The position numbers were made by a program, and so were the translations under genes. From Fervidibacter canadensis (lineage in GTDB: Bacteria > Armatimonadota > Fervidibacteria > Fervidibacterales > Fervidibacteraceae), in the NCBI GenBank assembly GCA_041446545.1, contig JBGOEJ010000006.1, positions 1 through 64,000 on the forward strand: 64,000 nucleotides of DNA, in the 5' to 3' direction. Shown here one piece after another: positions 35,747-45,169 of the stretch (its first letter is position 1; each line of letters starts with the position of its first letter). The notes below the pieces were generated by a model that searched no databases, was not told the DNA's origin, and saw only the letters and a list, made by a program, of their open reading frames with translations.

Positions 35747-36063
35747 TGAGGCATCGTCACAGGGGTGGGGTGAGCGCCCAAAACCGCCACCTCGTGAATA
35801 ACGCTGATGGAAGGGGTGGAGACTTATGCGATGGCTGTGGTTGACGACGATGTTGGTGATGGCGGTCGGGATGGGCTTTGCCCAAACGGCTCGCATTTCC
35901 TGGCAGAATTGAGGCATCGTCACAGGGGTGGGGTGAGCGCCCAAAACTGCCACCTCGTGAATAACGCTGATGGAAGGGGTGAAGACTTATGCGATGGCTG
36001 TGGTTGACGACGATGTTGGTGATGGCGGTCGGGATGGGCTTTGCCCAAACGGCTCGCATTTCC
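35738..36063. repeat. 163-bp tandem duplication covering promoter end, leader and signal-peptide codons
   Basis: Copy 1 is 35738-35900, copy 2 is 35901-36063, directly abutting. They differ at two positions seen by eye (a C/T near 35787/35950 and a G/A near 35820/35983). Each unit runs from TGGCAGAATTGAGG through a leader and the first 25 codons of the FecR-domain gene. Copy 2 is joined to the full gene; copy 1 encodes a short orphan reading frame. The Pho-box repeats lie outside the unit and were not duplicated. Confidence 0.95.
35826..35912 (+). CDS. Orphan 28-codon signal-peptide mini-ORF left by the duplication
   Basis: ATG at 35826 starts the same signal peptide as the FecR-domain gene (MRWLWLTTMLVMAVGMGFAQ) and reads on TARIS, then WQN and TGA after crossing the duplication junction. 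The leader GGAAGGGGTGGAGACTT gives it the same ribosome site as the real gene. If transcribed it would yield a free signal peptide upstream of the real start. It could be a leader peptide or simply debris; only its existence is seen. Confidence 0.5.
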   Translation: MRWLWLTTMLVMAVGMGFAQTARISWQN

Positions 36064-37572
36064 GCCATCGTTCGGGTCGTGGAGTTTCAGCGGTCAGGGA
36101 CAACCCAGTGGTTGGCAGGGAAGGTGGGAACGAGCCTTGAAAATGGCGACCGAGTTCGGACGGGTAAGCGCTCCTACGCCGAAGTCTCTTTCGCCGACAG
36201 AAGTGTCGTCAAACTCAACGAACTCAGCGAGTTGACCGTCCATTCCGTCGCCGCTGGGAAGCAAGAGATGGAACTTCATCAAGGCAGCCTTTGGGCTCGT
36301 TTCGTCAAGGGCTCTCAAGCCACCGTCCGCGCCAAAACGACGGTCGCCGCTGTCAGGGGCACGGAAATTGTCGTCTCCATTGACCCTGCTACTGGCTCCA
36401 CTCTGGTGAGGGTGTTAGAAGGAGAACTGAGCGTCACCTTGCCGACGGGCGAAAGAGTGACCGTTTCAGCGGGGCAGGAAATCGTCGTGCCACCTGTCAT
36501 CACAGCCCCGCCTCAACCGACGCCTGCGCCGCCGCCGCAATTTGGAAGTAGCCCCACTGTCACCGACCAACCTTTCACCGAAGTGACCGTTTCGGGGGTT
36601 CAGACCAGCGTCGTTGCGGGTGCTTCCGATTTCTCCCAAATTCAAACCAGCGACCCCGCCCAATTTATCACCAACCCTTCTTTGCCGAACACCCCTGTCA
36701 GCCAAGTCACACCGCCCCCGCCACCACCGCCGACTACGGGCAACCTTAAAGTCGTCGTTCGCAGCCGGCAAGCCAGTTTGGAGACTTCAGGGATTGCGCT
36801 GACCAGCGACGCCCGCCCACGCCGACTCATCGGGGCTCGCTTGCGCCCTCGGGGGACGGTAGGACCGCTGTTTTACTCCCTTGCCATCCAGCCCCTCACG
36901 GACTTGGCAGGCACTACCCGCACCCGTTTCACCGAAGGCTATTTGGCTTACAGGGACGAACGGCTGGGAACGCTTCGGCTCGGTCGGCAATGGATTTCTC
37001 GCAGCCCTGTTAACGCCAACTTGGTCGGCAAATTGCTCGTCAGCGATATCGCCGACGCCCTCTCTTGGGATTATGCCGTCCAAAAAGTCCAACTCACTGC
37101 TGCCTACCTTTACGATGCCGAGCCCTTTACGGCAGGCAAAAGGCGAGGTGGCTACTTGCGGGTCGCTTATCCACTGAGGGGCGGGACGGTTGGTCTCAGT
37201 GCCCTGAAAGTTCGCGGCGGAACGATGGGCTATGCCTTGGACTTTTCTCAGCCTGTCATCCCCAACCAAATTGACCTTTACGGAGAGATTGGGCGCAGCA
37301 GCGCTCAACGGAGCAACTACTACACCGTCGGGCTTTACTTCCCAGGGCTTTATCAGCGCTACGACACTGACCTGTTTTTGGAATACACCAAAGCGCCGAG
37401 GGGCGCCGCCAATTCCTTCTCCTTGCGCCTCTTTCAGACCATCTTGCCCGGCTTTCGGCTCGTCCTTGTCGGCTCAAGGCGAGGGCGAACGGCGTTGACG
37501 GGCAGCGGCACCGATTGGCTTGTCGGTCTCATCTACACCACCAATTTCTCCCTCAGCGGCGCACCCCGTTGA
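35989..37572 (+). CDS. FecR-domain protein with C-terminal beta-barrel-like region
   Basis: 527 residues. Signal peptide to about residue 20, a FecR domain (~45-150; VGTSLENGDRVRTGKRSYAEV, ATVRAKTTVAAVRGTEIVVS, GERVTVSAGQEIVV), Pro-rich linkers at ~165-182 and ~238-250 (PPPPPPPTTG), then ~275 residues of short alternating strands with aromatic girdles (LFYSLAIQPL, RFTEGYLAYRDERLGTLRLG, YTVGLYFPGLYQRYDTDLFLEYT) that resemble an outer-membrane porin. The last residues, NFSLSGAPR, lack the classical terminal Phe. The Pho-box-like promoter and PhoR neighbour suggest expression under phosphate limitation; a phosphate or phosphoester uptake porin is an inference. Confidence 0.7.
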   Translation: MRWLWLTTMLVMAVGMGFAQTARISAIVRVVEFQRSGTTQWLAGKVGTSLENGDRVRTGKRSYAEVSFADRSVVKLNELSELTVHSVAAGKQEMELHQGSLWARFVKGSQATVRAKTTVAAVRGTEIVVSIDPATGSTLVRVLEGELSVTLPTGERVTVSAGQEIVVPPVITAPPQPTPAPPPQFGSSPTVTDQPFTEVTVSGVQTSVVAGASDFSQIQTSDPAQFITNPSLPNTPVSQVTPPPPPPPTTGNLKVVVRSRQASLETSGIALTSDARPRRLIGARLRPRGTVGPLFYSLAIQPLTDLAGTTRTRFTEGYLAYRDERLGTLRLGRQWISRSPVNANLVGKLLVSDIADALSWDYAVQKVQLTAAYLYDAEPFTAGKRRGGYLRVAYPLRGGTVGLSALKVRGGTMGYALDFSQPVIPNQIDLYGEIGRSSAQRSNYYTVGLYFPGLYQRYDTDLFLEYTKAPRGAANSFSLRLFQTILPGFRLVLVGSRRGRTALTGSGTDWLVGLIYTTNFSLSGAPR

Positions 37573-37575
37573 AGA

Positions 37576-37592
37576 TTGTCAGGGCGCTGTCA
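37576..37592 (+). promoter_or_regulatory. Upstream Pho-box-like repeat before the beta-helix gene
   Basis: TTGTCA at 37576-37581 and CTGTCA at 37587-37592, separated by GGGCG (11-bp period), just after the FecR gene's stop. A lone CTGTCA follows at 37638-37643. It could be an additional regulator site for the promoter at 37663. Confidence 0.5.
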
Positions 37593-37662
37593 AGGGGTTA
37601 TCTCGTGCCGACGAAAAAGTCGGTGTAGCCTTGAAGTCTGTCACCTTGCGCCGTTTAGAACC

Positions 37663-37696
37663 TTGTCAGAGTTCTGTCAGAGTTGCGGTGCAGAAT
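37663..37696 (+). promoter_or_regulatory. Pho-box-like promoter for the beta-helix gene
   Basis: TTGTCA 37663-37668, CTGTCA 37674-37679, then 11 bp and CAGAAT 37691-37696. Most bases match the promoter block at 35713 over ~42 positions, including TTGCG and GCAGAATT. It lies 38 bp before the GTG start of the beta-helix gene, whose ribosome site is CAAGGAGG. Confidence 0.55.
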
Positions 37697-37733
37697 TAGG
37701 GCGCACAAGGATGCCTCAAGGAGGTTGAGACGA

Positions 37734-40700
37734 GTGTTCGGAAGGATGGGCGTCGCTTTGTTGGTCAGTGCCGTTGTGCTGGTAAGTGTCGGTTGGACGA
37801 CGGATGTCAGTGGGGACATCACGGCGGACACGACTTGGCGGGCTGCCAACAGCCCGTTCATCATCCGCAACAACATCAGCGTCCGCAACAACGCCACTTT
37901 GACCATTGAGGCAGGCATCGTCGTGCGGTTTGCGGGCAACTTCACCTTGACCATCCGAAACGGCTCCCGCTTGGTCGCTTAGGGACAAGCCAACAACCTC
38001 ATCCAGTTCATTCCCGACAACGAAGCGGGGGCAGGTCCTAACGCCTATCAGGGCATCGCCTTTGAAAACGGGTCAACGGGCTTGATGGAATACTGCCTTG
38101 TAGACCGAGCCCATGACGGCGTGACGATTCGTTCCTCAGTCAACGAAGGGCAGGTCACCCTTCGCAATTGCACCTTCCAACGCTGTGGGGCTTCAGGCGT
38201 GGTCGTCAACGCTTCAACGGTCATCCGTCCCGTCATTGAAGGCTGCACTTTCCAAGACTCCACCTACGGAGTTTTTTGTCTGGGAGGTCAGGGGGAACTG
38301 GCAGCCCCTCGGCTGCGCAACAACACTTTCCGACGCCTGTCCCGACCAGTCAATTTCTGGAATGCCCTCTTGGCAGAGACGATAGACAACATGTCGGGCA
38401 ACACCTACTCTGACAACACCAACAACTTCCTACAACTGGGCGACCCAGGTGGAGGCGCCCAAGTCGTCGCTACCGATTACACTTGGCGCCCTCAAACTCC
38501 CGACGGCTTGCCCATCGTCATCGGAAACTTGCAAGTCGGCTTGGGCAACATTGGCGTCCTTCGCATCCCAGCGGGCACGACGATTCCCATCGTCGCCAAC
38601 GGTTTCATACGAATCGGCATCGTGAGTGACTTCATAAATAGCACAGGCACCATCATCGCAGAAGGGACGAGTGACAATCCCATTGTTTTCCGACCTTTGA
38701 CCCCCAGCCAGCGTTGGTACACCATCCAATACGAGATCCCCTTCGGTGCCACGCCTTCCTTCCCGTCCCGCCTCGTCCATTGCATCATAGAAGGGGCAGG
38801 CATCGGGATAATTATGCGTCGCTATGCCCAAGATTTTCTGACCGTTTCCAACTGCACCATCCGTCAATGTGGCACGGGCATTTTCACCTTTGAGGTAGGC
38901 TTCCCGACCATTGACGGCTGTCGGATAGAAAACTGCGACACCGCCTTGCGGGTGGCGACGGATGCCGAACGCGAACGCAACCTTGCCCGCCTTCCGACCA
39001 TCCGCAACTGCACCATCACCAACAACCGTTTGGCACTTTCCATCGGTGGCAATTTCCCTTACGAGGATTTGAGCCGCTGGGATAACGCCAACAACACCTT
39101 CACCAACAACGAGCAAAATATCGCCTTGATGGATGATGTGAGGCTCGGTGTTGCTCCCTCAAGAGATATCATCGTCCCCGACTATACTTGGCGCGACACC
39201 ATTATGGGCTTGCCCGTCGTGGTCAAGCAGTTGACTGTTTTTAGACGGGTTATTATCCCAGCAGGGACAGTCGTTCGGTCAGCGCCGTCGGAAAGATTTG
39301 GCAGGTTCATGGTTGGTTCCCCTGCCGTTAGGAGTGAAGGTGTTTTGGTCGCTCAAGGCACTGCCGCCAACCCCATCCGCTTCACTTGCACCGACCCCAG
39401 CCAACGATGGAGCGGGCTGACGGTGATAAGTGGCGGGACCGTTGAGTTGGAGAACTGCATCATAGAACGAGCCCTGACCGCCATCCATCCCTTCACGGCT
39501 GATAGCACGGGATACAGTGGCGTCGTGACGGTGCGCAATTGCACCATCACCGATGGCGGGATGGGAATTTACGAGCTTGGTCAGCCCAGTTCCTTGACGG
39601 TAGAGAACACGACCTTCCGCAATTTGGGGACGGGCATCGTGGCGTCACCTCGTTTCAACGCCATCGCGGGTTGCCGTTTTGAGAACCTGCAAGTGGCAAT
39701 CCGCCTGAGACCGTCCACTGGCGGCAACACCCTCGCTGCCGATGACCTAAACCGCATCAGCAACAACACCTACATCAACAACGCCGTCAACATCGTCTTG
39801 GGAGACGGTGGCTTTCTGGAGGCTTCCTTAACCTTGCCGTCGTCGGCGGATGGTCAGCCGTTAGCGTTGGGTAGTTTACGAATTCACCCAAACACTGTCT
39901 TGAAGGTGCCTGCGGGGGCGACGGTTTTGATGGAGCAGGGAGCACAAATCGTCGTGGAAGGTGGCTTACAAGCCGTCGGGACGGCAGATGCGCCCATCCG
40001 TTTCGTCCCCGCCCAACCTACCAACCGACGCGATTGGTGGGTCGGTTTCGCTTTCGCCAATAATGGCACGGGTCAACTGGAACATTGCCTTTTTGAAGGG
40101 GCTTCCGTCGCCGTCCAAATCACTTCCAACACTCCGCCGACCCTCCGCCACTGCACCTTCCGCAACAATGGGACGGGCGTCGGAATTCCCCTCGGATTCA
40201 ACGCCACTTTCAGCGTCGCCAACAGCCTTTTCAACGGCAACGACATCGGCATTGACATCATTCAGGGTTCGTTGGTTGTGTCCGATAGCGCCTTTTTCGG
40301 CAACGCCGTCGGCGTCAATGTTGACCAGTTCGGAAAGGCGACCGTCCGCAACAGCATGTTCGTCGCCAACGCTCAATTTGCCGTCCGAAACGGTAATACC
40401 AATGTCACGGTGGACGCCAAACAGAACTGGTGGAATTCGCCCAACGGACCGCGCCATACTTCCAACCCGCAGGGCGATGGCGACACGGTGAGCGACATGG
40501 TGGACTTTTCCAACTGGCTGACGAACGCTCCCGCCAATTCGCCACCGGCGAAACCGACCATCCTTGCGCCTTTGGCGAACAGCCGCGTCCCGACGCCCCT
40601 CATCGTGAAACTGACGGCGACCGACCCCGACATCGGTCAGCGGCTCAAGTTCAAACTGGAGTTGAGCACCGACAACTTCAACACTATCGCCCGCACTTTT

Positions 40701-42536
40701 GACCAGACCCAATCGCAGGCGGGCTGGAACCAACCCAACTACCAATCGGGCGAGACGGCGTTGTTTGTGGCGCCCAACGATTTGCCCGCAGGGACATACC
40801 AACTGCGCGCCTACGCCATTGACAACTCTGGCGTTGTCAGCCCTGTCAGTGAAGCCGTGACCTTTGAGTTGTTCGTCAATCAACCGCCAACAGTGCCCGA
40901 ACTGATTTCACCCGCCGATAACGCCATCGTTTCGCCTGCGCCGACTTTCAAGATCAAAGCCACCGACCCTGAAGGTGGGAAGGTGCGCATCGTCATTGAG
41001 GTGCAAGATGCAGCGGGCAATGTGGTGCGAAGGTTGGCGACAGGCGAAGCCGATAGCGGCGTTGAGGTAAGCGTGACGCTCCCTGCCGACCAAGCCTTAG
41101 GATCGGGCACTTACCGTTGGCGAGCCAAAGCCAGCGATGGGTTCGCCGAAAGCGACTACAGCGCCGTTAGAACCTTGCGGGTGCAAGCCGCCACCCGAAC
41201 CATCCCTGCGGGACTTTCTTTCGTCACTTTGCCCTTCGCTACCGACCAAAGTTGGCAAGAGTTGCTGAACCTTGCGCCTGAGCGATTGCGGGTGGCGACT
41301 TGGGTTGCTTCGCAAAACGCCTACGCTTATGCCTCATCCGCTACGGCGCCATCAGGCGCTTTGGTCGGTCCGCCCGCCGATAAGCCTGCTGTCGGTCGTG
41401 GTTTCTGGGTAAAGTTGGACAGCGCTAAAGAAATCGCCATCGTCGGCAGGTTGATAGGTGGCGGCGACGAAGTCGTCATTGACCTTCCCGTCGCTGGTTG
41501 GCATTCCATCGGCTATCCCTTCAATCAAGCAGCCCAATGGGACATCAACCGAATCAAAGTTCGTCGGGGCACGGAAGAGAAAACCCTTCGGGAAGCCCAG
41601 ATAGCAGGCTGGATGGAAAGTTACGCTTGGGGCTGGCAGCCCAACGCCAGCGACCCCAACACGGGCAGTTACTTCCTCATTTACGATGCCCAAGTGTTGC
41701 CTGGCGTCGTGACGACCGTTGAGCCTTTTTCGGCTTACTGGGTGCGGACGAATGTGGACAACTTGAAGTTGGTCTTTCCGTCAGGGTTCGTGGCGCCGCC
41801 ACCTCCCATTCGGAAGCGCCCATTGCCCGCCGATAGTTTCGCCTTGAAACTCACCGCCCAGCAAGGCAGTGACACCGCCAGCGCTTTCGTCGGCATGGGG
41901 CAACCCTTGCGCGCCTTCCTGCCTCCGACACCGCCGACAGGCAGCGGTCTGCAAATTTTCGTGTTGAGCCAAGGTCAACCTGTCGCCGCCGATGTCAAAG
42001 GTGGTAACGCCCCGAAAGCCTTGTGGGAACTGTTGGTGCGATGGCAACCCAAGCGCGGCATTGCCGACGAAGTGACCCTCACTTTTGACGGGTTGGTCAA
42101 CCTGCCCAAAAATGTCAGCGCCTACCTTGTGGACACTGTGACAGGCAAACGCCTTTACCTGCGGACGGTCAGCAATTACCGCTTTACTCCTCAACAAGGG
42201 GAAATGGAGCGACGCTTCCAACTTTTGCTGGAGCAAGGTGGAACAGGTGTCCTGCGCATCGTCAACCTGAAAGCCCAACCGCTGCGCGGTCAAGGCATCG
42301 CTCTCTCCTTCAGCCTCACCAAACCTGCCCAAACGACCGCTGAAGTGCTGACCTTGACAGGGCGGCGCATCGCTATCTTGGGACCACAGCAAACTCGGCA
42401 AGCGGGTGCCCATCAAATCATTTGGCGAAGCGCCAGCGGATTGGCTGCCACTAACGGCGTCTACCTCATTCGCATCACCGCTAATGACGAGGAAGGCAGG
42501 CAGGTTCAAGCGGTGACGACGGTGCGGTTGAAGTGA
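37734..42536 (+). pseudogene. Giant secreted right-handed beta-helix protein gene interrupted by an in-frame TAG
   Basis: From the GTG at 37734 (after CAAGGAGG) the frame encodes a signal peptide (VALLVSAVVLVSVGW) and the first beta-helix turns, then meets TAG at 37980-37982. The same frame stays open for ~1500 codons to 42536. The stop falls in a recurring motif: RLVA*GQANNLIQF against VLVAQGTAANPIRF and IIAEGTSDNPIVF, so one CAG-to-TAG change explains it. Downstream are many parallel beta-helix repeats (LRNCTFQRCG, VSNCTIRQCGTGIF), Ig/FN3-like domains (~40.5-41.2 kb), a GFWVKL-type domain and a C-terminal FlgD/sorting-like domain (FSLTKPAQTTAEVLTLTGRRI). It is probably a cell-surface or secreted adhesin or polysaccharide-binding protein, now broken or dependent on readthrough. 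Confidence 0.75.
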
Positions 42537-42628
42537 CCCATCAAAAGTTGCAAGGGGGGCGAACTTGTGCGAAAACTCGTGCGGGTTCGCCCTCTCAACC
42601 GTCATCAAAAACAGGGGTGATAATCGCT

Positions 42629-43285
42629 ATGGGGCGATGGTTGATGGTGAGCCTCGTGGGCATCACAATGTTGGTGGGTTGCGGTGGCGGCGTAAACCGA
42701 GCACCGACGGGCGCTTTGAGCATCCGCATCCTTTTCCCGCCCCAACGCGTCATCCCGCCTGAAACGCAAAGGGTAAGGGTGAAAGTGAGCGGTGAAGGGT
42801 TGACCGAACCTGTAGAAAAAATCGCTGAACGACCTTCACCTGAAGGCGGTGAAGTGACAGTCGTCTTCACCGATTTGCCTGTCGGCAGCAAGACAGTTAC
42901 CGCCAATGCCGAAGACCGATATGGAACGCGCCGAGCCATCGGTTCGGCAGAAACAACGGTTGTCGGTGGGAAAACGACGACCGTTACGGTGGAACTGAAC
43001 TTGACAAACCTCGCCAGCGTCATCGGGCGATTGGTGAACGCCCGAACGGGCGAACCCGCTGTCGGCGTGACGGTAAAGGTGGGCGAGCGCCAAGCCACTT
43101 CGGGCAATGATGGCTTTTTTGCCGTCACCGATGTCCCTGAAGGGCAGGGACAACTTGAGTTTTCGTCCAATGACTATCGCGGCTACACGAAACCCGTTAC
43201 TGTCATCGTTCCCCTCACCGATTTGGGTGAAATTTTGTTACTGCCTCAGCAATTGCAAACGCCCCCTTCAACTCCACCTTTGTGA
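42629..43285 (+). CDS. Lipoprotein with carboxypeptidase-regulatory-like domain
   Basis: About 218 residues from ATG 42629, starting a lipoprotein signal (MGRWLMVSLVGITMLVGC, lipobox LVGC). It has a beta-rich middle region (VRVKVSGEGL, SKTVTANAEDRYGTRRAIG) and a C-terminal CarboxypepD_reg-like Ig module (VIGRLVNARTGEPAVGVTVKVG, GFFAVTDVPEGQGQLEF). Such modules are structural. It follows the beta-helix gene in the same orientation with a 92-bp gap, so it may be cotranscribed. The ribosome site (AGGGGTGATAATCGCT) is weak. Function unknown. Confidence 0.65.
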   Translation: MGRWLMVSLVGITMLVGCGGGVNRAPTGALSIRILFPPQRVIPPETQRVRVKVSGEGLTEPVEKIAERPSPEGGEVTVVFTDLPVGSKTVTANAEDRYGTRRAIGSAETTVVGGKTTTVTVELNLTNLASVIGRLVNARTGEPAVGVTVKVGERQATSGNDGFFAVTDVPEGQGQLEFSSNDYRGYTKPVTVIVPLTDLGEILLLPQQLQTPPSTPPL

Positions 43286-43324
43286 CCAGTCCTTTTTCCC
43301 TTGCCCGCAAAAAGCTTGTCAATG

Positions 43325-44011
43325 TCATTCAACGAACCTGTAGCCGACGCCCCGAACGGTGACGATGCGGCGGGGGTTTTTCGGGTCAGGCTCAATCTTC
43401 TCCCGCAGCCAATGGACATGGACATCAACGGTGTGCGGGTCAATGAACTCTTTGCCGCCCCAAGCCAACTCCAAAAGTTGTTCCCGCGACATCACCCGAC
43501 CTTTGTGGAGCATCAAGACCTTCAGCAGGGCAAACTCACGGGGCGTCAATGACAACTCCTTGCCGCCCAACTCCGCCCGATGTTGGGCGACAAAAAGTGT
43601 CAAGTTACCGCTTTGCAACACTTCAGGTTCTTCGGGTGTCAGCGTCCGTTTCGCCCGCCGCAGCAGCGCCCGAACGCGGGCGATCAACTCCCGCATGGAA
43701 AAGGGCTTGACGACATAGTCGTCAGCGCCAAGTTCTAACCCGACGACCTTATCGTGCTCTTCGCCCCGAGCCGTTAAGATGAGGATGGGGATGGCGGATT
43801 TGGCGCGCAGGGTTCGGCAAACTTCCCACCCATCCAACTTCGGCAACATCAAGTCAAGGATGACCAAATCGGGCTTTTCCGTCAGCGCCACCCGCAATCC
43901 CTCTTGCCCGTCCGTTGCAATACGAACCTGAAAACCCTCTCGCCTAAGGGCGTAAGCGACCGCTTGTGCCAAGGACACTTCATCTTCCACGATGAGGATT
44001 CGTTCGTTCAT
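43325..44011 (-). CDS. phoB: OmpR/PhoB-family response regulator
   Basis: 228 residues. Receiver domain (ILIVEDEVSLAQAVAYALR; acceptor in LVILDLMLPKLDGWEV; KPFSMRELIARVRALLRR linker) and a winged-helix DNA-binding domain (LTPREFALLKVLMLHKGRVMSREQLLELAWG; HVHWLREKIEPDPKNPRRIVTVRGVGYRF, of which VRGVGYRF is the typical end). It is likely the partner of the PhoR-like kinase at 34-35 kb and the protein that binds the Pho-box-like repeats, given nearby pstSCA. The phoB symbol is by context. GAGGTG precedes the ATG. Confidence 0.75.
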   Translation of the reverse strand: MNERILIVEDEVSLAQAVAYALRREGFQVRIATDGQEGLRVALTEKPDLVILDLMLPKLDGWEVCRTLRAKSAIPILILTARGEEHDKVVGLELGADDYVVKPFSMRELIARVRALLRRAKRTLTPEEPEVLQSGNLTLFVAQHRAELGGKELSLTPREFALLKVLMLHKGRVMSREQLLELAWGGKEFIDPHTVDVHVHWLREKIEPDPKNPRRIVTVRGVGYRFVE

Positions 44012-44109
44012 AGCATCACACCTCTCCGAATTTGCGATAGCGATGGAGCATGGGAGGGCGAGGCTCCTGCCGATCCGTCCTTTCTTACCGAGAAGTTCAC
44101 CCTCCCTCC

Positions 44110-44490
44110 CTACCGCCAGTGGTTGAGGACGATGAACTGGTCGGCAATAGGAACGCCTGAAGCCAGCAACTTTTTGATTGCCTGAACGATGTCATGGTCG
44201 CTCATATTCTTGCTCAAATCTCGTTCGGCGTAAACTGCCAAGATGCCTGAATGCTTTCGCCCCTGCGCTTGCCATTGACGATGAAGGGCAAGGAAATCGT
44301 CAGGGTCTGCCGTCAACAGGGAGTAACCGTGTTGGGCGCAAAATTCAAGATGGTTAGCATCGCTGCGACCTAAAGTGCCGACATCGCGTGGCGAAATAAC
44401 CGCCCAACCTTCCCGCTTCAGTAAGGCAATCAGTTTGTCGCTGTCCAAGCATTCGTCCAGATAGACGATGAAGTCAGACATGGATGCCAT
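44110..44490 (-). CDS. DUF5615 PIN-like toxin, copy A
   Basis: 126 residues, a PIN-like predicted nuclease of the DUF5615 type: YLDECLDSDKLIALLKREGW at the start, the D..H...A..G..L pattern in SDANHLEFCAQHGYSLLT, and DDFLALHRQWQAQGR. It is encoded after, and overlapping by 17 bp, the DUF433 gene, the usual antitoxin-toxin order. About two-thirds of residues match the second copy at 44789 by eye. It is the toxin of a VapBC-like module by family knowledge; activity is untested. Confidence 0.75.
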   Translation of the reverse strand: MASMSDFIVYLDECLDSDKLIALLKREGWAVISPRDVGTLGRSDANHLEFCAQHGYSLLTADPDDFLALHRQWQAQGRKHSGILAVYAERDLSKNMSDHDIVQAIKKLLASGVPIADQFIVLNHWR

Positions 44491-44749
44491 GTTCCCTCAA
44501 CCGTCGCCGTTCCTCTTCCACCTCCGCTTCCAGCAACTCCCGATGCTTCTCGTAGTAGTCCAACGCCTCGTAAACCGCCTCAACGGGCAACCCGAAGTCC
44601 TGAGCGATTTCCTCTGGCGTCATGTCGTTCGCTTTCATCTGCCAGATCACATGCCAGACCCAGATGCGTCGTCCTTTGATGTAGGGCGTTTTGCGCCAAC
44701 GGTGGGGGCGCCACTCAAGATAACGGTAACTGTTTTGTTGCTCACCCAT
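44474..44749 (-). CDS. DUF433 antitoxin, copy A
   Basis: 91 residues from ATG 44749 (after GGGGTGAGGAAC; an in-frame GTG at 44758 is weaker). DUF433 small helix-turn-helix-like protein: TPYIKGRRIWVWHV, NDMTPEEIAQDFGLPVEAVYEALDYY, followed by a charged helix ending EEERRRLREHG. DUF433 proteins pair with DUF5615 PIN-like toxins and repress their operon. It is the near twin of the gene at 45153-45428. Confidence 0.75.
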   Translation of the reverse strand: MGEQQNSYRYLEWRPHRWRKTPYIKGRRIWVWHVIWQMKANDMTPEEIAQDFGLPVEAVYEALDYYEKHRELLEAEVEEERRRLREHGIHV

Positions 44750-44788
44750 GTTCCTCACCCCGTTCAGTGAACAATTTTGCCACCTTCG

Positions 44789-45169
44789 CTATCGCCAGTG
44801 GTTCAGGACGACGAATTGGTTGGCGATGGAGATGCCAGAAGCCAGAAAGTTTTTGACCGCCCGAACGATGTCATAGTCGCTCATGTTCTTGCCCAAATCC
44901 CGCTCGGCATAGACTGCCAAGATGCCCGCATGTTGCTTCCCTTGCGCCTGCCACGCTTCATGGAGTTGGCGGAAGTCGCGGGCGTTGCGGGTCAAGATAG
45001 GGTAACCCCTTTGCGAACAGTAGGTCAGATGCTCCTCATCGCTGAAGCCACTCGTTCCGATAGCCCTCGGAGAGACGACCGTCCAGCCCTCCCGCCGCAG
45101 CAAGGCAATCAAGCGGTTTTTGTCCAAATCGTCATCCAAGTAGATGATGAAGTCAGAGGTTGATGCCAT
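44789..45169 (-). CDS. DUF5615 PIN-like toxin, copy B
   Basis: 126 residues, exactly the length of copy A, with the same ends (MASTSDFIIYLD ... NQFVVLNHWR). The active-site region reads YLDDDLDKNRLIALLRREGW and ILTRNARDFRQLH. It differs from copy A mostly in the middle (residues ~35-75). It overlaps the copy-B antitoxin gene by 17 bp. The two modules lie in direct tandem with a 679-bp period. Confidence 0.75.
   Translation of the reverse strand: MASTSDFIIYLDDDLDKNRLIALLRREGWTVVSPRAIGTSGFSDEEHLTYCSQRGYPILTRNARDFRQLHEAWQAQGKQHAGILAVYAERDLGKNMSDYDIVRAVKNFLASGISIANQFVVLNHWR

Noticed and set aside
36490..36730. Pro-rich repeats in the FecR gene as a CRISPR-like or minisatellite array
   Set aside because: They are coding linkers (PPPPPPP) in the correct frame, without regular repeat-spacer structure.
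37980..37982. TAG as a recoded sense codon (selenocysteine-like, pyrrolysine or amber-to-Gln code)
   Set aside because: Several intact genes in the window use TAG as a terminal stop, and the residue expected is Gln; a point mutation is simpler. Kept as a finding about interruption only.
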